Shown here piece by piece: positions 35,310 to 44,999 of a stretch of DNA of 64,000 nucleotides (position 1 is its first letter; each line of letters starts with the position of its first letter). The position numbers and the translations under genes were made by a program. The notes beneath the pieces were generated by a model that was given only the letters and a program-made list of their open reading frames with translations, made no database searches and was not told where the DNA came from. The stretch is from Alteromonas sp. KUL42 (GTDB taxonomy: Bacteria; Pseudomonadota; Gammaproteobacteria; Enterobacterales; Alteromonadaceae), in contig NZ_BJKK01000008.1 of assembly GCF_006538325.1 (NCBI RefSeq), positions 124,001 to 188,000 on the forward strand. The letters run 5' to 3'.

Positions 35310-35342
35310 GTAGATGAGCACTGGGTTACAGCACTCATCTAC
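35310..35342. terminator. hairpin between converging genes
   Basis: GTAGATGAG (35310-35318) pairs with CTCATCTAC (35334-35342), a 9-bp stem. It lies between the MFS gene and liuE; the plus strand continues into ACACTTTATTTT. Confidence 0.55.
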
Positions 35343-35352
35343 ACACTTTATT

Positions 35353-36252
35353 TTATTGGCTTAAGTACGTAGAAGCCACTTTAGAAACGGGCGGGCGAGA
35401 TAACATCGTCGATACTAACTTAGCTACCTCAAGCAACTTGTTCATATCCACATTTGTTGTTACGCCCATACCATTTAGCATGTAAAGCACATCTTCTGTT
35501 GCAACGTTGCCACTGGCACCTTTGGCATAAGGGCAGCCACCAAGACCCGACACCGCTGAGTCAATGGTGGCCACACCGTATTCAAGAGCAGTATACAAGT
35601 TCACTAACGCTTGGCCGTACGTATCGTGAAAGTGCGCTGCCGTTTTGGCAACTGGAATATATTTTAACACTTCATCCAATAGCGCTTTTGTGGCACCAGG
35701 CGTTCCCGTACCAATGGTGTCGCCCAACGAAATCTCGTAGCAACCCATATCAAGCAGTGTCTTTGACACTTGTGCCACGGCACTTGGGGCAATTTCACCC
35801 TCATAAGGGCAACCCATCACGCAGGACACATAACCTCTCACCGGAATGCTGTGTTGCTTAGCCAATTCAAGTACAGGCTCAAAGCGTTGCAGGCTTTCAC
35901 TGATAGTACAGTTGATGTTTTTTTGTGAAAACGACTCAGACGCAGCGCCAAACACTGCAACTTCGTCAACGCCAGCCTCAAGTGCTGCTTCTAGCCCTTT
36001 CAGGTTGGGGGTTAACGCCGAATACTGTATACCTGGTTTCTTGGTTAGTGCGTTAAACACATTCCCAGAATCCGCCATTTGTGGCACCCATTTAGGCGAT
36101 ACAAAGCTACCGGCTTCAATGCGTGTAAGGCCCGTTTCAGAAAGCAGGTTAATAAGTGCAACTTTGTCGTCCACACTCAATATCTGCTTTTCATTTTGTA
36201 GGCCGTCACGGGGGCCTACTTCAACAATGCTTACTGTGGAAGGAAATGCCAT
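35353..36252 (-). CDS. liuE: hydroxymethylglutaryl-CoA lyase
   Basis: 299 residues. It splits HMG-CoA to acetoacetate and acetyl-CoA, the last step of leucine catabolism. The N-terminal VSIVEVGPRDGLQNE is the divalent-metal and substrate motif, AAHFHDTYGQALVN carries metal-binding histidines, and SAVSGLGGCPYAKGASGN holds the active-site loop cysteine. It begins 2 bases after the liuD stop and is the last gene of the liu operon on the minus strand, ending at the hairpin above. Confidence 0.95.
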   Translation of the reverse strand: MAFPSTVSIVEVGPRDGLQNEKQILSVDDKVALINLLSETGLTRIEAGSFVSPKWVPQMADSGNVFNALTKKPGIQYSALTPNLKGLEAALEAGVDEVAVFGAASESFSQKNINCTISESLQRFEPVLELAKQHSIPVRGYVSCVMGCPYEGEIAPSAVAQVSKTLLDMGCYEISLGDTIGTGTPGATKALLDEVLKYIPVAKTAAHFHDTYGQALVNLYTALEYGVATIDSAVSGLGGCPYAKGASGNVATEDVLYMLNGMGVTTNVDMNKLLEVAKLVSTMLSRPPVSKVASTYLSQ

Positions 36253-36254
36253 TA

Positions 36255-38312
36255 TTATGCGTCCTTCTTGTCAGCATCTGCGCTCTCTGGCACGAATGAC
36301 AATAAGGTTGCGCCGCCGTCAACCAGTTCACCTGCGTTAAAATAAAAGCTCTCAACCATACCATCTTGTGGTGCCACAATACTGTGTTCCATTTTCATAG
36401 CTTCCATAATAAGAATAGGTTGGCCCTTTTCAACTTTCTGCCCTGGCTCTACCAATAAAGCAACAATGGTGCCGTTCATCGGCGCATTGAAGTTGGCATC
36501 GTGGTTAGTGTCGCTATCATCGCCAAGCGATGGTTGTACAACGGCAAAACGGGCATGTGTGTCATGATTGAATAACGTGTACTGACCATCTTGTTCAGCA
36601 AATTGGTACACCGATTTATAGTCATCAATAATAGCACTCAACAATGTACTACCGTCGTCTGACTGAATAAGACCACCGGCAATGTTGTGGGTTTGCTCTC
36701 CAATGGTGACTTGCCACGTTTTGCCACCCACTGTTTGTGTGTGTTTAACCACAATATCAAATTGCTCGTCATCGATAATAAGCGAGAGAGTTTCATTGTG
36801 ATAACTATTAGCTCGCCATGCCCCCGCTGAGTGCCAAACAGGTAAGTGTTTGTCCACTTGATCATTGGCCTTTGTGCGAAGTGCATTGCGGTGAGACAAC
36901 GCTAATAGCGCCATTGCAGGCAGTGTTACACCTAAATACTGTGCACTCGGTTGTGAGGCAGCAAATAACGCGTCGTGATGTTTTTCCACAAAGGTAGTTG
37001 TTAGTTCAGCATTCACAAATGCTTCGTTACTGGCTACACGTTTTAGAAAATCGATATTGGTCGATACACCTTCAATGTGATAGTTGTCTAGCGCGTGCAA
37101 CAAGCGCTTTAACGCTACTTCGCGAGACTCTCCCCACACGACCAGCTTGGCAATCATTGGGTCGTAAAATACGCTTACTTCGTCACCTTGCTCTACACCT
37201 GTATCTACGCGCACAACATCGCTTTCTGTGGGCGGTTGTAGAAGGTGTAATGTGCCGGTTGAAGGCAGAAACTCATTATTTGGATCTTCAGCGTAAATAC
37301 GCGCTTCAAAAGCATGGCCAGTTAACGTTAGTTCGTCTTGCTGCTTTGGAATAGGCTTACCTTCCGCAATGGTGAGCTGCCACTGAACCAAGTCTTCACG
37401 GGTGATCATTTCAGTCACAGGGTGTTCTACCTGCAAGCGCGTGTTCATTTCCATAAAATAAAACGAACCGTCTTCATCTAGCAGAAACTCAACTGTGCCA
37501 GCACCAACGTAATTAATAGCTTTGGCTGCTAATATTGCCGCTTCACCCATTTGTTTGCGAATTGATTCAGACATATTTGGCGCAGGGGCTTCTTCAATGA
37601 TCTTTTGGTGACGACGTTGCACCGAGCAGTCGCGCTCGAACAGGTAAACGCCGTTACCTAACGTATCGCAAAAAACTTGAATTTCCACGTGACGAGGGCG
37701 GGTTAAGTATTTTTCAACCAGCATGTGGTCGTCGCCAAAACTGGCCATAGACTCACGCTTAGCGGCACTCAGTGCTTGAGAAAACTCCTTTTCACTCCAA
37801 ACTTGGCGCATGCCTTTACCACCACCGCCTGCGGCAGCTTTTAGAAGTACGGGGTAGCCCATGTCGTCAGCAGCAGCTTTTAGTACTGCTTCGTCTTGCT
37901 CGTCACCATGATAGCCAGGAACCAAAGGTACACCGGCTTTTTCCATTATGTGTTTTGCTGCCGATTTTGATCCCATGGCTTCAATTGCAGAAGCAGGAGG
38001 GCCGACAAAAATGATGTCATTTTCAGCACATAACTTGGCAAAATCTGCATTTTCAGACAAGAAGCCGTAGCCTGGGTGGATTGCATCAACCCCCAACTGT
38101 TTGGCTTTCTCTATGATGAGCTCACCGCGTAAATAGCTTTCCTTTGAAGGCGAAGCACCTAAGTACACGGCTTCGTCAGCCATAGCGACATGACGAGCGT
38201 TGGCATCAGCATCTGAATACACTGCAACGGTTTTAACGCCCAGTGCGTTTGCGGTTTTAATCACGCGGCATGCAATTTCACCGCGGTTAGCAATGAGTAA
38301 TTTATTAATCAT
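36255..38312 (-). CDS. liuD: methylcrotonyl-CoA carboxylase, biotin subunit
   Basis: 685 residues. The biotin-dependent subunit carboxylates biotin and hands CO2 to LiuB. Biotin carboxylase (residues ~1-450) has LLIANRGEIACRVIKTA, the ATP-grasp glycine loop KAAAGGGGKGMRQV, and FFMEMNTRLQVEHPVTEM. The biotinyl domain at the C-terminus has the biotinylated lysine in IMEAMKMEHS. ATG 38312 overlaps the liuC stop by 8 bases (ATGATTAA), coupling the two. A GTG five codons upstream is unlikely. Confidence 0.95.
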   Translation of the reverse strand: MINKLLIANRGEIACRVIKTANALGVKTVAVYSDADANARHVAMADEAVYLGASPSKESYLRGELIIEKAKQLGVDAIHPGYGFLSENADFAKLCAENDIIFVGPPASAIEAMGSKSAAKHIMEKAGVPLVPGYHGDEQDEAVLKAAADDMGYPVLLKAAAGGGGKGMRQVWSEKEFSQALSAAKRESMASFGDDHMLVEKYLTRPRHVEIQVFCDTLGNGVYLFERDCSVQRRHQKIIEEAPAPNMSESIRKQMGEAAILAAKAINYVGAGTVEFLLDEDGSFYFMEMNTRLQVEHPVTEMITREDLVQWQLTIAEGKPIPKQQDELTLTGHAFEARIYAEDPNNEFLPSTGTLHLLQPPTESDVVRVDTGVEQGDEVSVFYDPMIAKLVVWGESREVALKRLLHALDNYHIEGVSTNIDFLKRVASNEAFVNAELTTTFVEKHHDALFAASQPSAQYLGVTLPAMALLALSHRNALRTKANDQVDKHLPVWHSAGAWRANSYHNETLSLIIDDEQFDIVVKHTQTVGGKTWQVTIGEQTHNIAGGLIQSDDGSTLLSAIIDDYKSVYQFAEQDGQYTLFNHDTHARFAVVQPSLGDDSDTNHDANFNAPMNGTIVALLVEPGQKVEKGQPILIMEAMKMEHSIVAPQDGMVESFYFNAGELVDGGATLLSFVPESADADKKDA

Positions 38313-39123
38313 TTTTCTTCTCCGCACTGGTATTGGCTGATTGAACCCAAGCTGCGTTGCGTTTTTCCAAAAATGCCCCTAAGCCCTCTTGACCTTCTTC
38401 AGACGTTCTCACTTGTGCAATACATTTACTGGTTTGTTTTAGCAAATCATCATTAATGGGCTTCGATGCTACCCATTGCACCAATGCTTTGGCTTGTGCA
38501 ACGGCATGAGGCCCGTTTTTGACGATATTATTGATAATGTCGTCGATGGTACTGTCCAGTTCATCTTCGGTGACTGATTCGCTCAATAGACCTAGGCGTC
38601 TTGCGCGGCGGGCTGAGAACACTTCAGCGGTTTGGAAGTAGCGGCGACAAACGCGCGCGCCCATTGCCTCGATGACATAAGGGCTGATAGTGGCAGGGAT
38701 TAAACCTATTTTAACTTCGCTTAAACAGAACTTACTGAGCTTGCTACCAATAGCAATATCGCAACAAGCAATAAGACCAACGGCACCACCAAATGCAGCC
38801 CCTTGAACGCGTGCAATGGTAGGCTTAGGCAAGGTATACAACGTTTGTAGCATTGTGGCTAATGCCATTGCATCAGCCTCGTTTTGTTGCTCGGTATACG
38901 ACGCCATTTTTTTCATCCAGTTCAGATCGGCACCTGCACTGAAACTTTTCCCTTTGGCTTGCAAAATAACCGCACGAACTTGACTGTCTTCGCCGGCTCG
39001 TTTAAAAACGCGGGTAAGCTCAGCAATCATTTCATCGTCAAATGCATTGTGCTTGTCCGCGCGGTTTAGAGTGACGATAGCGACATTGCGCTCGTCGACA
39101 ACATACGTTACTGCGTGTTCCAT
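38305..39123 (-). CDS. liuC: methylglutaconyl-CoA hydratase
   Basis: 272 residues of the enoyl-CoA hydratase (crotonase) family. It hydrates 3-methylglutaconyl-CoA to HMG-CoA. The oxyanion-hole pattern is KGKSFSAGADLNWMKKM and RVQGAAFGGAVGLIACCDI, and the catalytic region is FCLSEVKIGLIPATISP. ATG 39123 is preferred because TAGGAG is 8 bases upstream. Function is assigned with the help of the operon, since crotonase sequences alone are not specific. Confidence 0.92.
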   Translation of the reverse strand: MEHAVTYVVDERNVAIVTLNRADKHNAFDDEMIAELTRVFKRAGEDSQVRAVILQAKGKSFSAGADLNWMKKMASYTEQQNEADAMALATMLQTLYTLPKPTIARVQGAAFGGAVGLIACCDIAIGSKLSKFCLSEVKIGLIPATISPYVIEAMGARVCRRYFQTAEVFSARRARRLGLLSESVTEDELDSTIDDIINNIVKNGPHAVAQAKALVQWVASKPINDDLLKQTSKCIAQVRTSEEGQEGLGAFLEKRNAAWVQSANTSAEKKND

Positions 39124-39134
39124 GTTCATCACTC

Positions 39135-40742
39135 CTACATTCTGAAAATGCCAAATTGGGTGTCTTCAATGGGCTTGTTAAGTGCCGCTGACAATGACAG
39201 CCCAAGTACTAGACGTGTGTCGGCAGGGTCGATAACACCGTCATCCCACAAGCGCGCCGACGCATAGTAAGGGTGACCTTGTTTTTCGTATGTATCGATT
39301 ACAGGCTGTTTAAAGGCCTTCTCTTCGTCTGGGCTCCAGGTTTCACCTGCGCGTTCTTTTTGGTCGCGTTTTACTTGCGCAAGTACGCCTGCCGCTTGCT
39401 CGCCACCCATTACTGATATACGGGCGTTTGGCCACATAAATAAGAAACGTGGGTCGTATGCGCGACCGCACATGCCGTAGTTACCAGCACCAAAACTACC
39501 ACCAATTAATACGGTAAATTTGGGTACATTCGCGCAGGCTACCGCGGTTACCATTTTGGCGCCGTGTTTGGCGATACCACCGTGTTCGTATTGTTTACCT
39601 ACCATGAATCCAGTGATGTTTTGTAAAAATACCAATGGAATTTTACGCATGGCGCAAAGTTCAACGAAATGTGCGCCTTTAAGTGCACTTTCACCAAACA
39701 AAATGCCATTATTGGCCACAATGCCTACCGGATAGCCGAAGATGCGGGCAAATCCGCACACCAGCGTAGTACCATAAAGCGGTTTGAATTCATCAAAGTC
39801 AGAGTCATCTACTACGCGGGCAATAATTTCGCGCACATCGAAGGTTTGACGACTATCAGCGGGGACAATACCGTAAATTTCTTTGCTGTCGTAACGAGGC
39901 GGCTTCACTTCAGCCACTTCTAACGCTTGCGGCTTTTGTCGGTTTAAACGTGCAACAGCGTTTCGCGCAAGCGACAAAGCGTGATGATCGTTATTGGCTA
40001 AATGATCTGCTACACCAGAAATACGGGTGTGTACATCGCCACCGCCGAGCTCTTCTGCCGAAACTACTTCTCCGGTTGCGGCTTTTACCAAAGGAGGACC
40101 ACCAAGGAATATAGTCGCCTGTTCTTTAACGATAATACTTTCATCCGCCATGGCTGGAACATAAGCGCCACCTGCGGTACACGAGCCCATCACTACTGCA
40201 ATTTGTGGGATGTTTTTTGCAGACATATTGGCTTGATTAAAGAAAATGCGACCAAAGTGTTCGCGGTCTGGAAACACATCATCTTGGCGGGGTAGGTTAG
40301 CGCCACCTGAATCAACCAGATAGATACATGGCAAGTTGTTCTGCTCAGCAATGGTTTGTGCGCGCAAATGTTTCTTTACCGTGAGCGGGTAATAGGTACC
40401 ACCTTTTACCGTGGCATCGTTGGCAACAATCATACATTCGATGCCGTTTACAATGCCGATGCCCGCGATAACGCCTGCGCAGGGAACGTAATCGTCATAC
40501 ACTTCCCATGCAGCTAGCTGACCTATTTCAAGAAACGGTGTGTCATCGTCAATCAATGCATTGATTCGATCGCGAGGAAGTAGCTTTCCGCGAGAGACAT
40601 GGCGTTCTGCGGCCTTTTCACCACCGCCTTGTGCAATTTGATTGATTTTGGCGAGAAGATCGTCAACCTGTGTCTGCATTGCTTCGCTATTGGCAACAAA
40701 AGTTTCTGATTTTACATTTATGTTCGAGTGAAGAACGGGCAT
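39135..40742 (-). CDS. liuB: methylcrotonyl-CoA carboxylase, carboxyltransferase subunit
   Basis: 535 residues, normal for the beta subunit. It transfers CO2 from biotin on LiuD to methylcrotonyl-CoA. Visible blocks: [15 protein letters not shown] [63 protein letters not shown] and [19 protein letters not shown]. Together these are two crotonase-like carboxyltransferase halves. AAGGAGG precedes the ATG. An intercistronic hairpin lies between liuA and liuB. Confidence 0.95.
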   Translation of the reverse strand: MPVLHSNINVKSETFVANSEAMQTQVDDLLAKINQIAQGGGEKAAERHVSRGKLLPRDRINALIDDDTPFLEIGQLAAWEVYDDYVPCAGVIAGIGIVNGIECMIVANDATVKGGTYYPLTVKKHLRAQTIAEQNNLPCIYLVDSGGANLPRQDDVFPDREHFGRIFFNQANMSAKNIPQIAVVMGSCTAGGAYVPAMADESIIVKEQATIFLGGPPLVKAATGEVVSAEELGGGDVHTRISGVADHLANNDHHALSLARNAVARLNRQKPQALEVAEVKPPRYDSKEIYGIVPADSRQTFDVREIIARVVDDSDFDEFKPLYGTTLVCGFARIFGYPVGIVANNGILFGESALKGAHFVELCAMRKIPLVFLQNITGFMVGKQYEHGGIAKHGAKMVTAVACANVPKFTVLIGGSFGAGNYGMCGRAYDPRFLFMWPNARISVMGGEQAAGVLAQVKRDQKERAGETWSPDEEKAFKQPVIDTYEKQGHPYYASARLWDDGVIDPADTRLVLGLSLSAALNKPIEDTQFGIFRM

Positions 40743-40758
40743 AACCCCTCCTTGTGTG

Positions 40759-40782
40759 ACAGCCTCTTGTGAAAGAGGCTGT
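40759..40782 (-). other. intercistronic hairpin between liuA and liuB
   Basis: ACAGCCTCTT and AAGAGGCTGT form a perfect 10-bp stem with a 4-base loop. There is no T run, and AAGGAGG of liuB follows on the minus strand. The hairpin could protect the liuA message end or tune liuB translation. Confidence 0.55.
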
Positions 40783-40822
40783 ATTGTCGTTGGGTACTTA
40801 TGTTTTTAATTTAACTGGCGCG

Positions 40823-41992
40823 TTATTTGGATTCGTTAAACAGCTCGCGGCCAATCAACATTCTGCGAATTTCTGACGTACCTGCACCAATCTCGTACAA
40901 TTTTGCGTCGCGCAGTAAGCGTCCTGTTGGGTATTCATTAATATAGCCATTTCCGCCTAGCAGCTGGATAGCATCAAGGGCCATTTTAGTGGCGAGTTCA
41001 GCAGAATACAGGATTGCACCCGCGGCATCTTTGCGGGTTGTTTCTCCGCGATCACACGATTGTGCTACAGCGTAAACATAAGCACGTGCCGCATTCATCT
41101 GGGTGTACATATCAGCCACTTTGCCTTGTACCAATTGGAATTGACCAATTGACTGACCAAACTGTTCACGGTCGTGAATGTAAGGAACAACCACATCCAT
41201 ACAGGCTTGCATGATACCTAGAGGACCACCAGATAATACTAGGCGTTCGTAATCTAGGCCGCTCATTAGTACGCGTACACCTTCGCCTTCCTGACCAATT
41301 ACGTTTTCAGCAGGGACTTCACAGTCTTCAAAAACGAGTTCACAGGTATTTGATGAGCGCATGCCAAGTTTGTCGAGCTTTTGTGCACGGCTAAATCCAG
41401 GGAAATCTCGCTCAACGATAAACGCAGTAATGCCACGTGGGCCCGCGCTTGGATCTGTTTTGGCATAAATAACAAATGTATGCGCATCTGGACCGTTAGT
41501 GATCCACATCTTATTACCGTTAAGGATGTATTTGTCGCCGCGCTTTTCCGCTTTTAATTTCATGCTTACGACATCAGAACCTGCATTTGGCTCACTCATG
41601 GCCAGTGCGCCAATGTGTTCACCAGATACTAACTTTGGTAGGTATTTTTCACGCTGCGCGTCATTTCCGTTCTTAAAAATTTGGTTTACACACAAGTTGG
41701 AGTGAGCACCATAACTTAAACCGATCCCCGCTGATGCACGGCTAACTTCTTCCATTGCGATAGTATGGGCGAGGTATCCCATATCTGAGCCGCCATATTG
41801 CTCTGAAACTGTTACACCTAATAGCCCCATTTCACCTAGTTTTGGCCAAAGTGCATTGGGAAATTGGTTATCCGCGTCGGCTTTTTCAGCTAAAGGCGCA
41901 ATTTCATTTTGGGCAAATTGGTACACTTGGTCACGTAGCATATCGATGTCTTCGCCAAGGCCAAAGTTTAATGTAGGGTATGTGGTATTCAT
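40823..41992 (-). CDS. liuA: isovaleryl-CoA dehydrogenase
   Basis: 389 residues, FAD-dependent acyl-CoA dehydrogenase. It oxidises isovaleryl-CoA to methylcrotonyl-Co[19 protein letters not shown] and [18 protein letters not shown] are family motifs, [18 protein letters not shown] is the flavin strand, [18 protein letters not shown] contains the glutamate used as catalytic base in isovaleryl-CoA dehydrogenases, and [20 protein letters not shown] closes the fold. ATG 41992 overlaps the liuR stop as ATGA. Confidence 0.95.
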   Translation of the reverse strand: MNTTYPTLNFGLGEDIDMLRDQVYQFAQNEIAPLAEKADADNQFPNALWPKLGEMGLLGVTVSEQYGGSDMGYLAHTIAMEEVSRASAGIGLSYGAHSNLCVNQIFKNGNDAQREKYLPKLVSGEHIGALAMSEPNAGSDVVSMKLKAEKRGDKYILNGNKMWITNGPDAHTFVIYAKTDPSAGPRGITAFIVERDFPGFSRAQKLDKLGMRSSNTCELVFEDCEVPAENVIGQEGEGVRVLMSGLDYERLVLSGGPLGIMQACMDVVVPYIHDREQFGQSIGQFQLVQGKVADMYTQMNAARAYVYAVAQSCDRGETTRKDAAGAILYSAELATKMALDAIQLLGGNGYINEYPTGRLLRDAKLYEIGAGTSEIRRMLIGRELFNESK

Positions 41993-42396
41993 GCAATTTT
42001 TCCTCGTTTGAGTTCTGCGAGTTCTTCGCGGCAACGTGCTTCTACGTCATCAAGCTCAGTCATTAGCATTTGAATGTCTTCTAATTGTTGACGTAGTACA
42101 GCACGTTTTTGCTCAGTCATTTCAAGCATGGCTTCTAACTGAACAGCTGAATTGGGGTTACTGTCGTACATGTCGAACAAGGTTTTTACTTCAGCCAAAG
42201 AGAAGCCTAAGCGTTTACCACGCAAAATGAGCTTTAAGCGCACTCTGTCTTTGTTTAAATAAACGCGGTTTTGACCAGTACGAGAAGGCGACATTAATCC
42301 TTGCTCTTCGTAAAAACGAATAGAGCGGGGGGTAATATCAAATTCCCGAGCCAGCTCACCAATGGCGAAAGTTGTTTCGTCGTCGTAATTGTTCAT
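41989..42396 (-). CDS. liuR: MerR-family regulator LiuR of branched-chain catabolism
   Basis: 135 residues. The N-terminal winged helix ([20 protein letters not shown] then [17 protein letters not shown]) binds DNA; a C-terminal coiled coil (residues ~75-125) dimerises. LiuR normally represses liu genes and is released by pathway CoA esters. It is first in its own operon, overlapping liuA by 4 bases. Candidate operator boxes lie 170 bases upstream (42563-42600). Confidence 0.93.
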   Translation of the reverse strand: MNNYDDETTFAIGELAREFDITPRSIRFYEEQGLMSPSRTGQNRVYLNKDRVRLKLILRGKRLGFSLAEVKTLFDMYDSNPNSAVQLEAMLEMTEQKRAVLRQQLEDIQMLMTELDDVEARCREELAELKRGKIA

Positions 42397-42430
42397 TACA
42401 CGTACCTTTTATAAAGCGCTTGCTAGCCAC

Positions 42431-42452
42431 CTCTTACTAACGAGGTGGGAGT
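42431..42452 (-). other. leader hairpin upstream of liuR
   Basis: CCACCTC (fwd) pairs with GAGGTGG around TTACTAAC. It lies 35-55 bases before the liuR ATG and could be in its leader mRNA. Function unknown. Confidence 0.35.
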
Positions 42453-42562
42453 TGTAATTAGGGTTAACTGCGTCAAACGTAGCACTATCGTGTTATTCAA
42501 TATCAGTGTTTGCTCACGCTACACTGATACGTAGTGTTTTGTTGACACGTTTCACGTACAGG

Positions 42563-42600
42563 TTTACGTTAACGTTAATTACAATTTACGTTAAGGTAAA
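42563..42600. promoter_or_regulatory. two LiuR-type inverted-repeat boxes
   Basis: TTTACGTTAACGTTAA (42563-42578) and TTTACGTTAAGGTAAA (42585-42600) are near-perfect palindromes of one another's type, in the divergent region between liuR and the thiolase. They fit the 16-bp TTTACGT-type operator known for LiuR. TTGACA at 42542-42547 is a possible -35. Both operons are likely controlled together. Confidence 0.65.
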
Positions 42601-42733
42601 GTAACATTTTACTAACGTCAATTTTTCATGGTGTCAAAGGCCAGTTGATACCGAGAAGAGTGTTTAGTTTTGTATACAATTAACCGGTAAATGCCGGCTA
42701 ATTGTTTGATATTGAAAGTTAAAGGACACGAAT

Positions 42734-43909
42734 ATGAGTAATGAATCGGTTGTAATCGTCGCGGCAAAGCGCACACCAATGGGCGGTTTTAACGGCAGTT
42801 TGTCTGATATGTCGGCAACGGACTTAGGTCAAGTAGCGATAAAAGCCGCCTGTGAAGATTTTGATGTTTCTAATATTGACGAAGTTATCATGGGCTGCGT
42901 GTTGCCTGCTGGACTTGGTCAATCTCCTGCTAGGCAAGCGGCTCTTGGCGCTGGTCTTCCACTAGGAGCGGGCGTAACCACCATCAACAAGGTATGCGGC
43001 TCAGGCCTAAAAGCGGTTATGCTTGCCCACGATTTAATTAAAGCGGGCAGTGCAGAAGTAGTTGTTGCTGGTGGTATGGAGAGCATGAGCAATGCGCCTT
43101 ATATGCTACCAAAAGCACGTACAGGATACCGTATGGGTCACGGTCAGGTACTTGACCACATGATGCTAGACGGCCTAGAAAACGCTTACGACGGCAAAGC
43201 AATGGGCTGTTTTGCTCAGGATACGGCGGACGAAGAAAATATTTCGCGCGGTGAGATGGATGAGTTTGCACTAAGTTCGTTATCAAAAGCACACGAAGCC
43301 ATTAACAACGGAACGTTTAGCGATGAAATCGTTCCTGTTACGGTTTCTACACGTAAAGGCGATATCGTGGTTGATACCGATGAGGGCCCAGGTTCTGCGC
43401 GTCCTGAAAAAATTCCTTCACTTCGACCAGCATTCAAAAAAGATGGAACAGTAACAGCGGCGAACTCAAGCTCAATCTCTGACGGTGCTGCCGCATTAGT
43501 GGTAATGAGCGAAAGCAAAGCAAACGAACTTGGCGCTAAACCGCTAGCGCGTGTCGTAGCGCATGCAACGCATTCAATTGAGCCAGAAAACTTCACAGTT
43601 GCACCGGTGGGGGCAATGGAAAAAGTACTGGAAAAGGCCGGCTGGCAAAAAGAGGATGTAGACCTTTTCGAAATTAACGAAGCATTTGCAATGGTAACCA
43701 TGTTAGCCATTAAAAAGTTAGGCCTTGATGCATCAAAAGTTAATGTGAAAGGTGGTGCATGTGCACTGGGTCACCCAATCGGTGCATCTGGTGCGCGTAT
43801 TTTGGTTACTTTACTTCACGCACTTAAACAACAGGGCGGCAAAAAAGGTATTGCTTCACTGTGTATCGGTGGCGGTGAAGGCGTCGCGCTTGCGGTAGAA
43901 ATGTTATAA
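42734..43909 (+). CDS. acetyl-CoA C-acetyltransferase (thiolase)
   Basis: 391 residues. It joins or splits acetoacetyl-CoA and acetyl-CoA. Catalytic Cys88-type motif TTINKVCGSGLKAVMLAHD, the CoA-binding MESMSNAPYMLP, the histidine block GGACALGHPIGASGA, and the final LCIGGGEGVALAVE with the second cysteine are all present. Divergent from the liu operon and downstream of the LiuR boxes, it probably turns acetoacetyl-CoA made from liu-derived acetoacetate into acetyl-CoA. A palindrome and terminator follow. Confidence 0.93.
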   Translation: MSNESVVIVAAKRTPMGGFNGSLSDMSATDLGQVAIKAACEDFDVSNIDEVIMGCVLPAGLGQSPARQAALGAGLPLGAGVTTINKVCGSGLKAVMLAHDLIKAGSAEVVVAGGMESMSNAPYMLPKARTGYRMGHGQVLDHMMLDGLENAYDGKAMGCFAQDTADEENISRGEMDEFALSSLSKAHEAINNGTFSDEIVPVTVSTRKGDIVVDTDEGPGSARPEKIPSLRPAFKKDGTVTAANSSSISDGAAALVVMSESKANELGAKPLARVVAHATHSIEPENFTVAPVGAMEKVLEKAGWQKEDVDLFEINEAFAMVTMLAIKKLGLDASKVNVKGGACALGHPIGASGARILVTLLHALKQQGGKKGIASLCIGGGEGVALAVEML

Positions 43910-43930
43910 TTGCAAGTTAACGTATTGTGC

Positions 43931-43946
43931 GTTTATCTAGATAAAC
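43931..43946. other. 16-bp perfect palindrome after thiolase gene
   Basis: GTTTATCTAGATAAAC is self-complementary over all 16 bases. It lies between the thiolase stop and the terminator. It could form a cruciform or be a protein binding site; function unknown. Confidence 0.5.
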
Positions 43947-43951
43947 CGTTG

Positions 43952-43977
43952 AAGTAGCACCTATTTAGGTGCTACTT
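43952..43977 (+). terminator. intrinsic terminator of the thiolase gene
   Basis: AAGTAGCACCT and AGGTGCTACTT form an 11-bp perfect stem with loop ATTT, followed by TGGTTTTC. Confidence 0.8.
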
Positions 43978-44009
43978 TGGTTTTCTAACTTTAAAAATAA
44001 ATTATTCGA

Positions 44010-44999
44010 ATGATGAGACGTACATCTCACAAAGTATTTTTAATTTCTGTTCTTCTTTCAGTTACCGCACTAGTCGGATTTGGGACTGGAAACACTAATA
44101 TAGCTAGCGCTAACACAGCAAGCGCCTCGATAACCCCATCACTGATGTCTCAAGTGCCATACAGTGCTTTAAAAACGCTTCCAACCAGCGCATATAATGA
44201 ACGGTTTTCTTATGGTGCAACGCCTCTCAAAATTGTTGAAGTGTGGCACAGCCAACAGGCACAGACGGAATTTGCTAAAACAGCAATTATTTTTGTGCAT
44301 GGAGGGTGCTGGCTAAATGCTTATGATCTATCTCATGCATATGGTTTTTACAATGCGCTGGCCCAGCAGGGTATTGGGGTATTTGCTTTAGAATATCGAC
44401 GCGCTGGTGATGAAGGCGGGGGCTGGCCAGGCAGTTTAGATGATGTAAAGCAAGGTATTAGTGATGTTTTAGCCCGTGTTAACACTGATGAACGTTACAA
44501 CAAAGTATATGTTGTGGGTCATTCTGCCGGTGGACATTTAGCGTTATTGGCAACACAAACCTTCAGCAAATCAGCGGAAGATTTCAAAAAGTTGAAGGGG
44601 GTTATTGGTCTTGCGGCTATAACCGATATTACACGTTACGCAGAAGGTACCAATTCTTGTCAGTCGGCCACAACACAATTTATGAATGGTACAGCGCAAG
44701 CACTACCAAAAGCTTATCAAGACGCAACACCAACGCAAATGCGCAATGGCGTGCCTGTTTTGCTGATGCATGGTGATGATGATCACATCGTTCCTTTGCA
44801 CCACGCTTCGCATTTTGACGAGGGTAAAATTGTGATTGCCAAAGGTGGGCACTTTGATTGGCTTCACCCAGAGTCAGCGTCTTTTCATGCACTGCTTGAT
44901 GTTTTAAAAAAGAGAGTCACTTTAGAGAACAATAATGAATACTGTATATACCCCGCAAGAATTGGACGACAAAGACCCATTAAAAGCAAAGATCAGTGA
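44010..44999 (+). CDS. exported alpha/beta hydrolase next to kynureninase
   Basis: 329 residues as read. A signal peptide (HKVFLISVLLSVTALVGF) sends it out of the cytoplasm. The fold has IIFVHGGCWLNAYDLSHAYG, oxyanion-like HGG, the nucleophile VVGHSAGGHLALLA, and LLMHGDDDHIVPLHHASHFD for the acid. This resembles the arylformamidase/esterase family, and the neighbour is kynureninase, but a secreted formamidase is unexpected. The reading frame runs 65 bases into kynU, and the last ~20 residues look spurious; a 1-base change in the A6 run near 44910 would end it before kynU. Confidence 0.75.
   Translation: MMRRTSHKVFLISVLLSVTALVGFGTGNTNIASANTASASITPSLMSQVPYSALKTLPTSAYNERFSYGATPLKIVEVWHSQQAQTEFAKTAIIFVHGGCWLNAYDLSHAYGFYNALAQQGIGVFALEYRRAGDEGGGWPGSLDDVKQGISDVLARVNTDERYNKVYVVGHSAGGHLALLATQTFSKSAEDFKKLKGVIGLAAITDITRYAEGTNSCQSATTQFMNGTAQALPKAYQDATPTQMRNGVPVLLMHGDDDHIVPLHHASHFDEGKIVIAKGGHFDWLHPESASFHALLDVLKKRVTLENNNEYCIYPARIGRQRPIKSKDQ

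Noticed and set aside
35846..36340. Plus-strand open frame of 164 codons
   Set aside because: Antisense to liuE and the end of liuD; low-complexity Ser/Ala content typical of shadow frames.
43216..43710. Minus-strand open frame of 164 codons
   Set aside because: Antisense to the conserved thiolase; its composition is a mirror of that gene.
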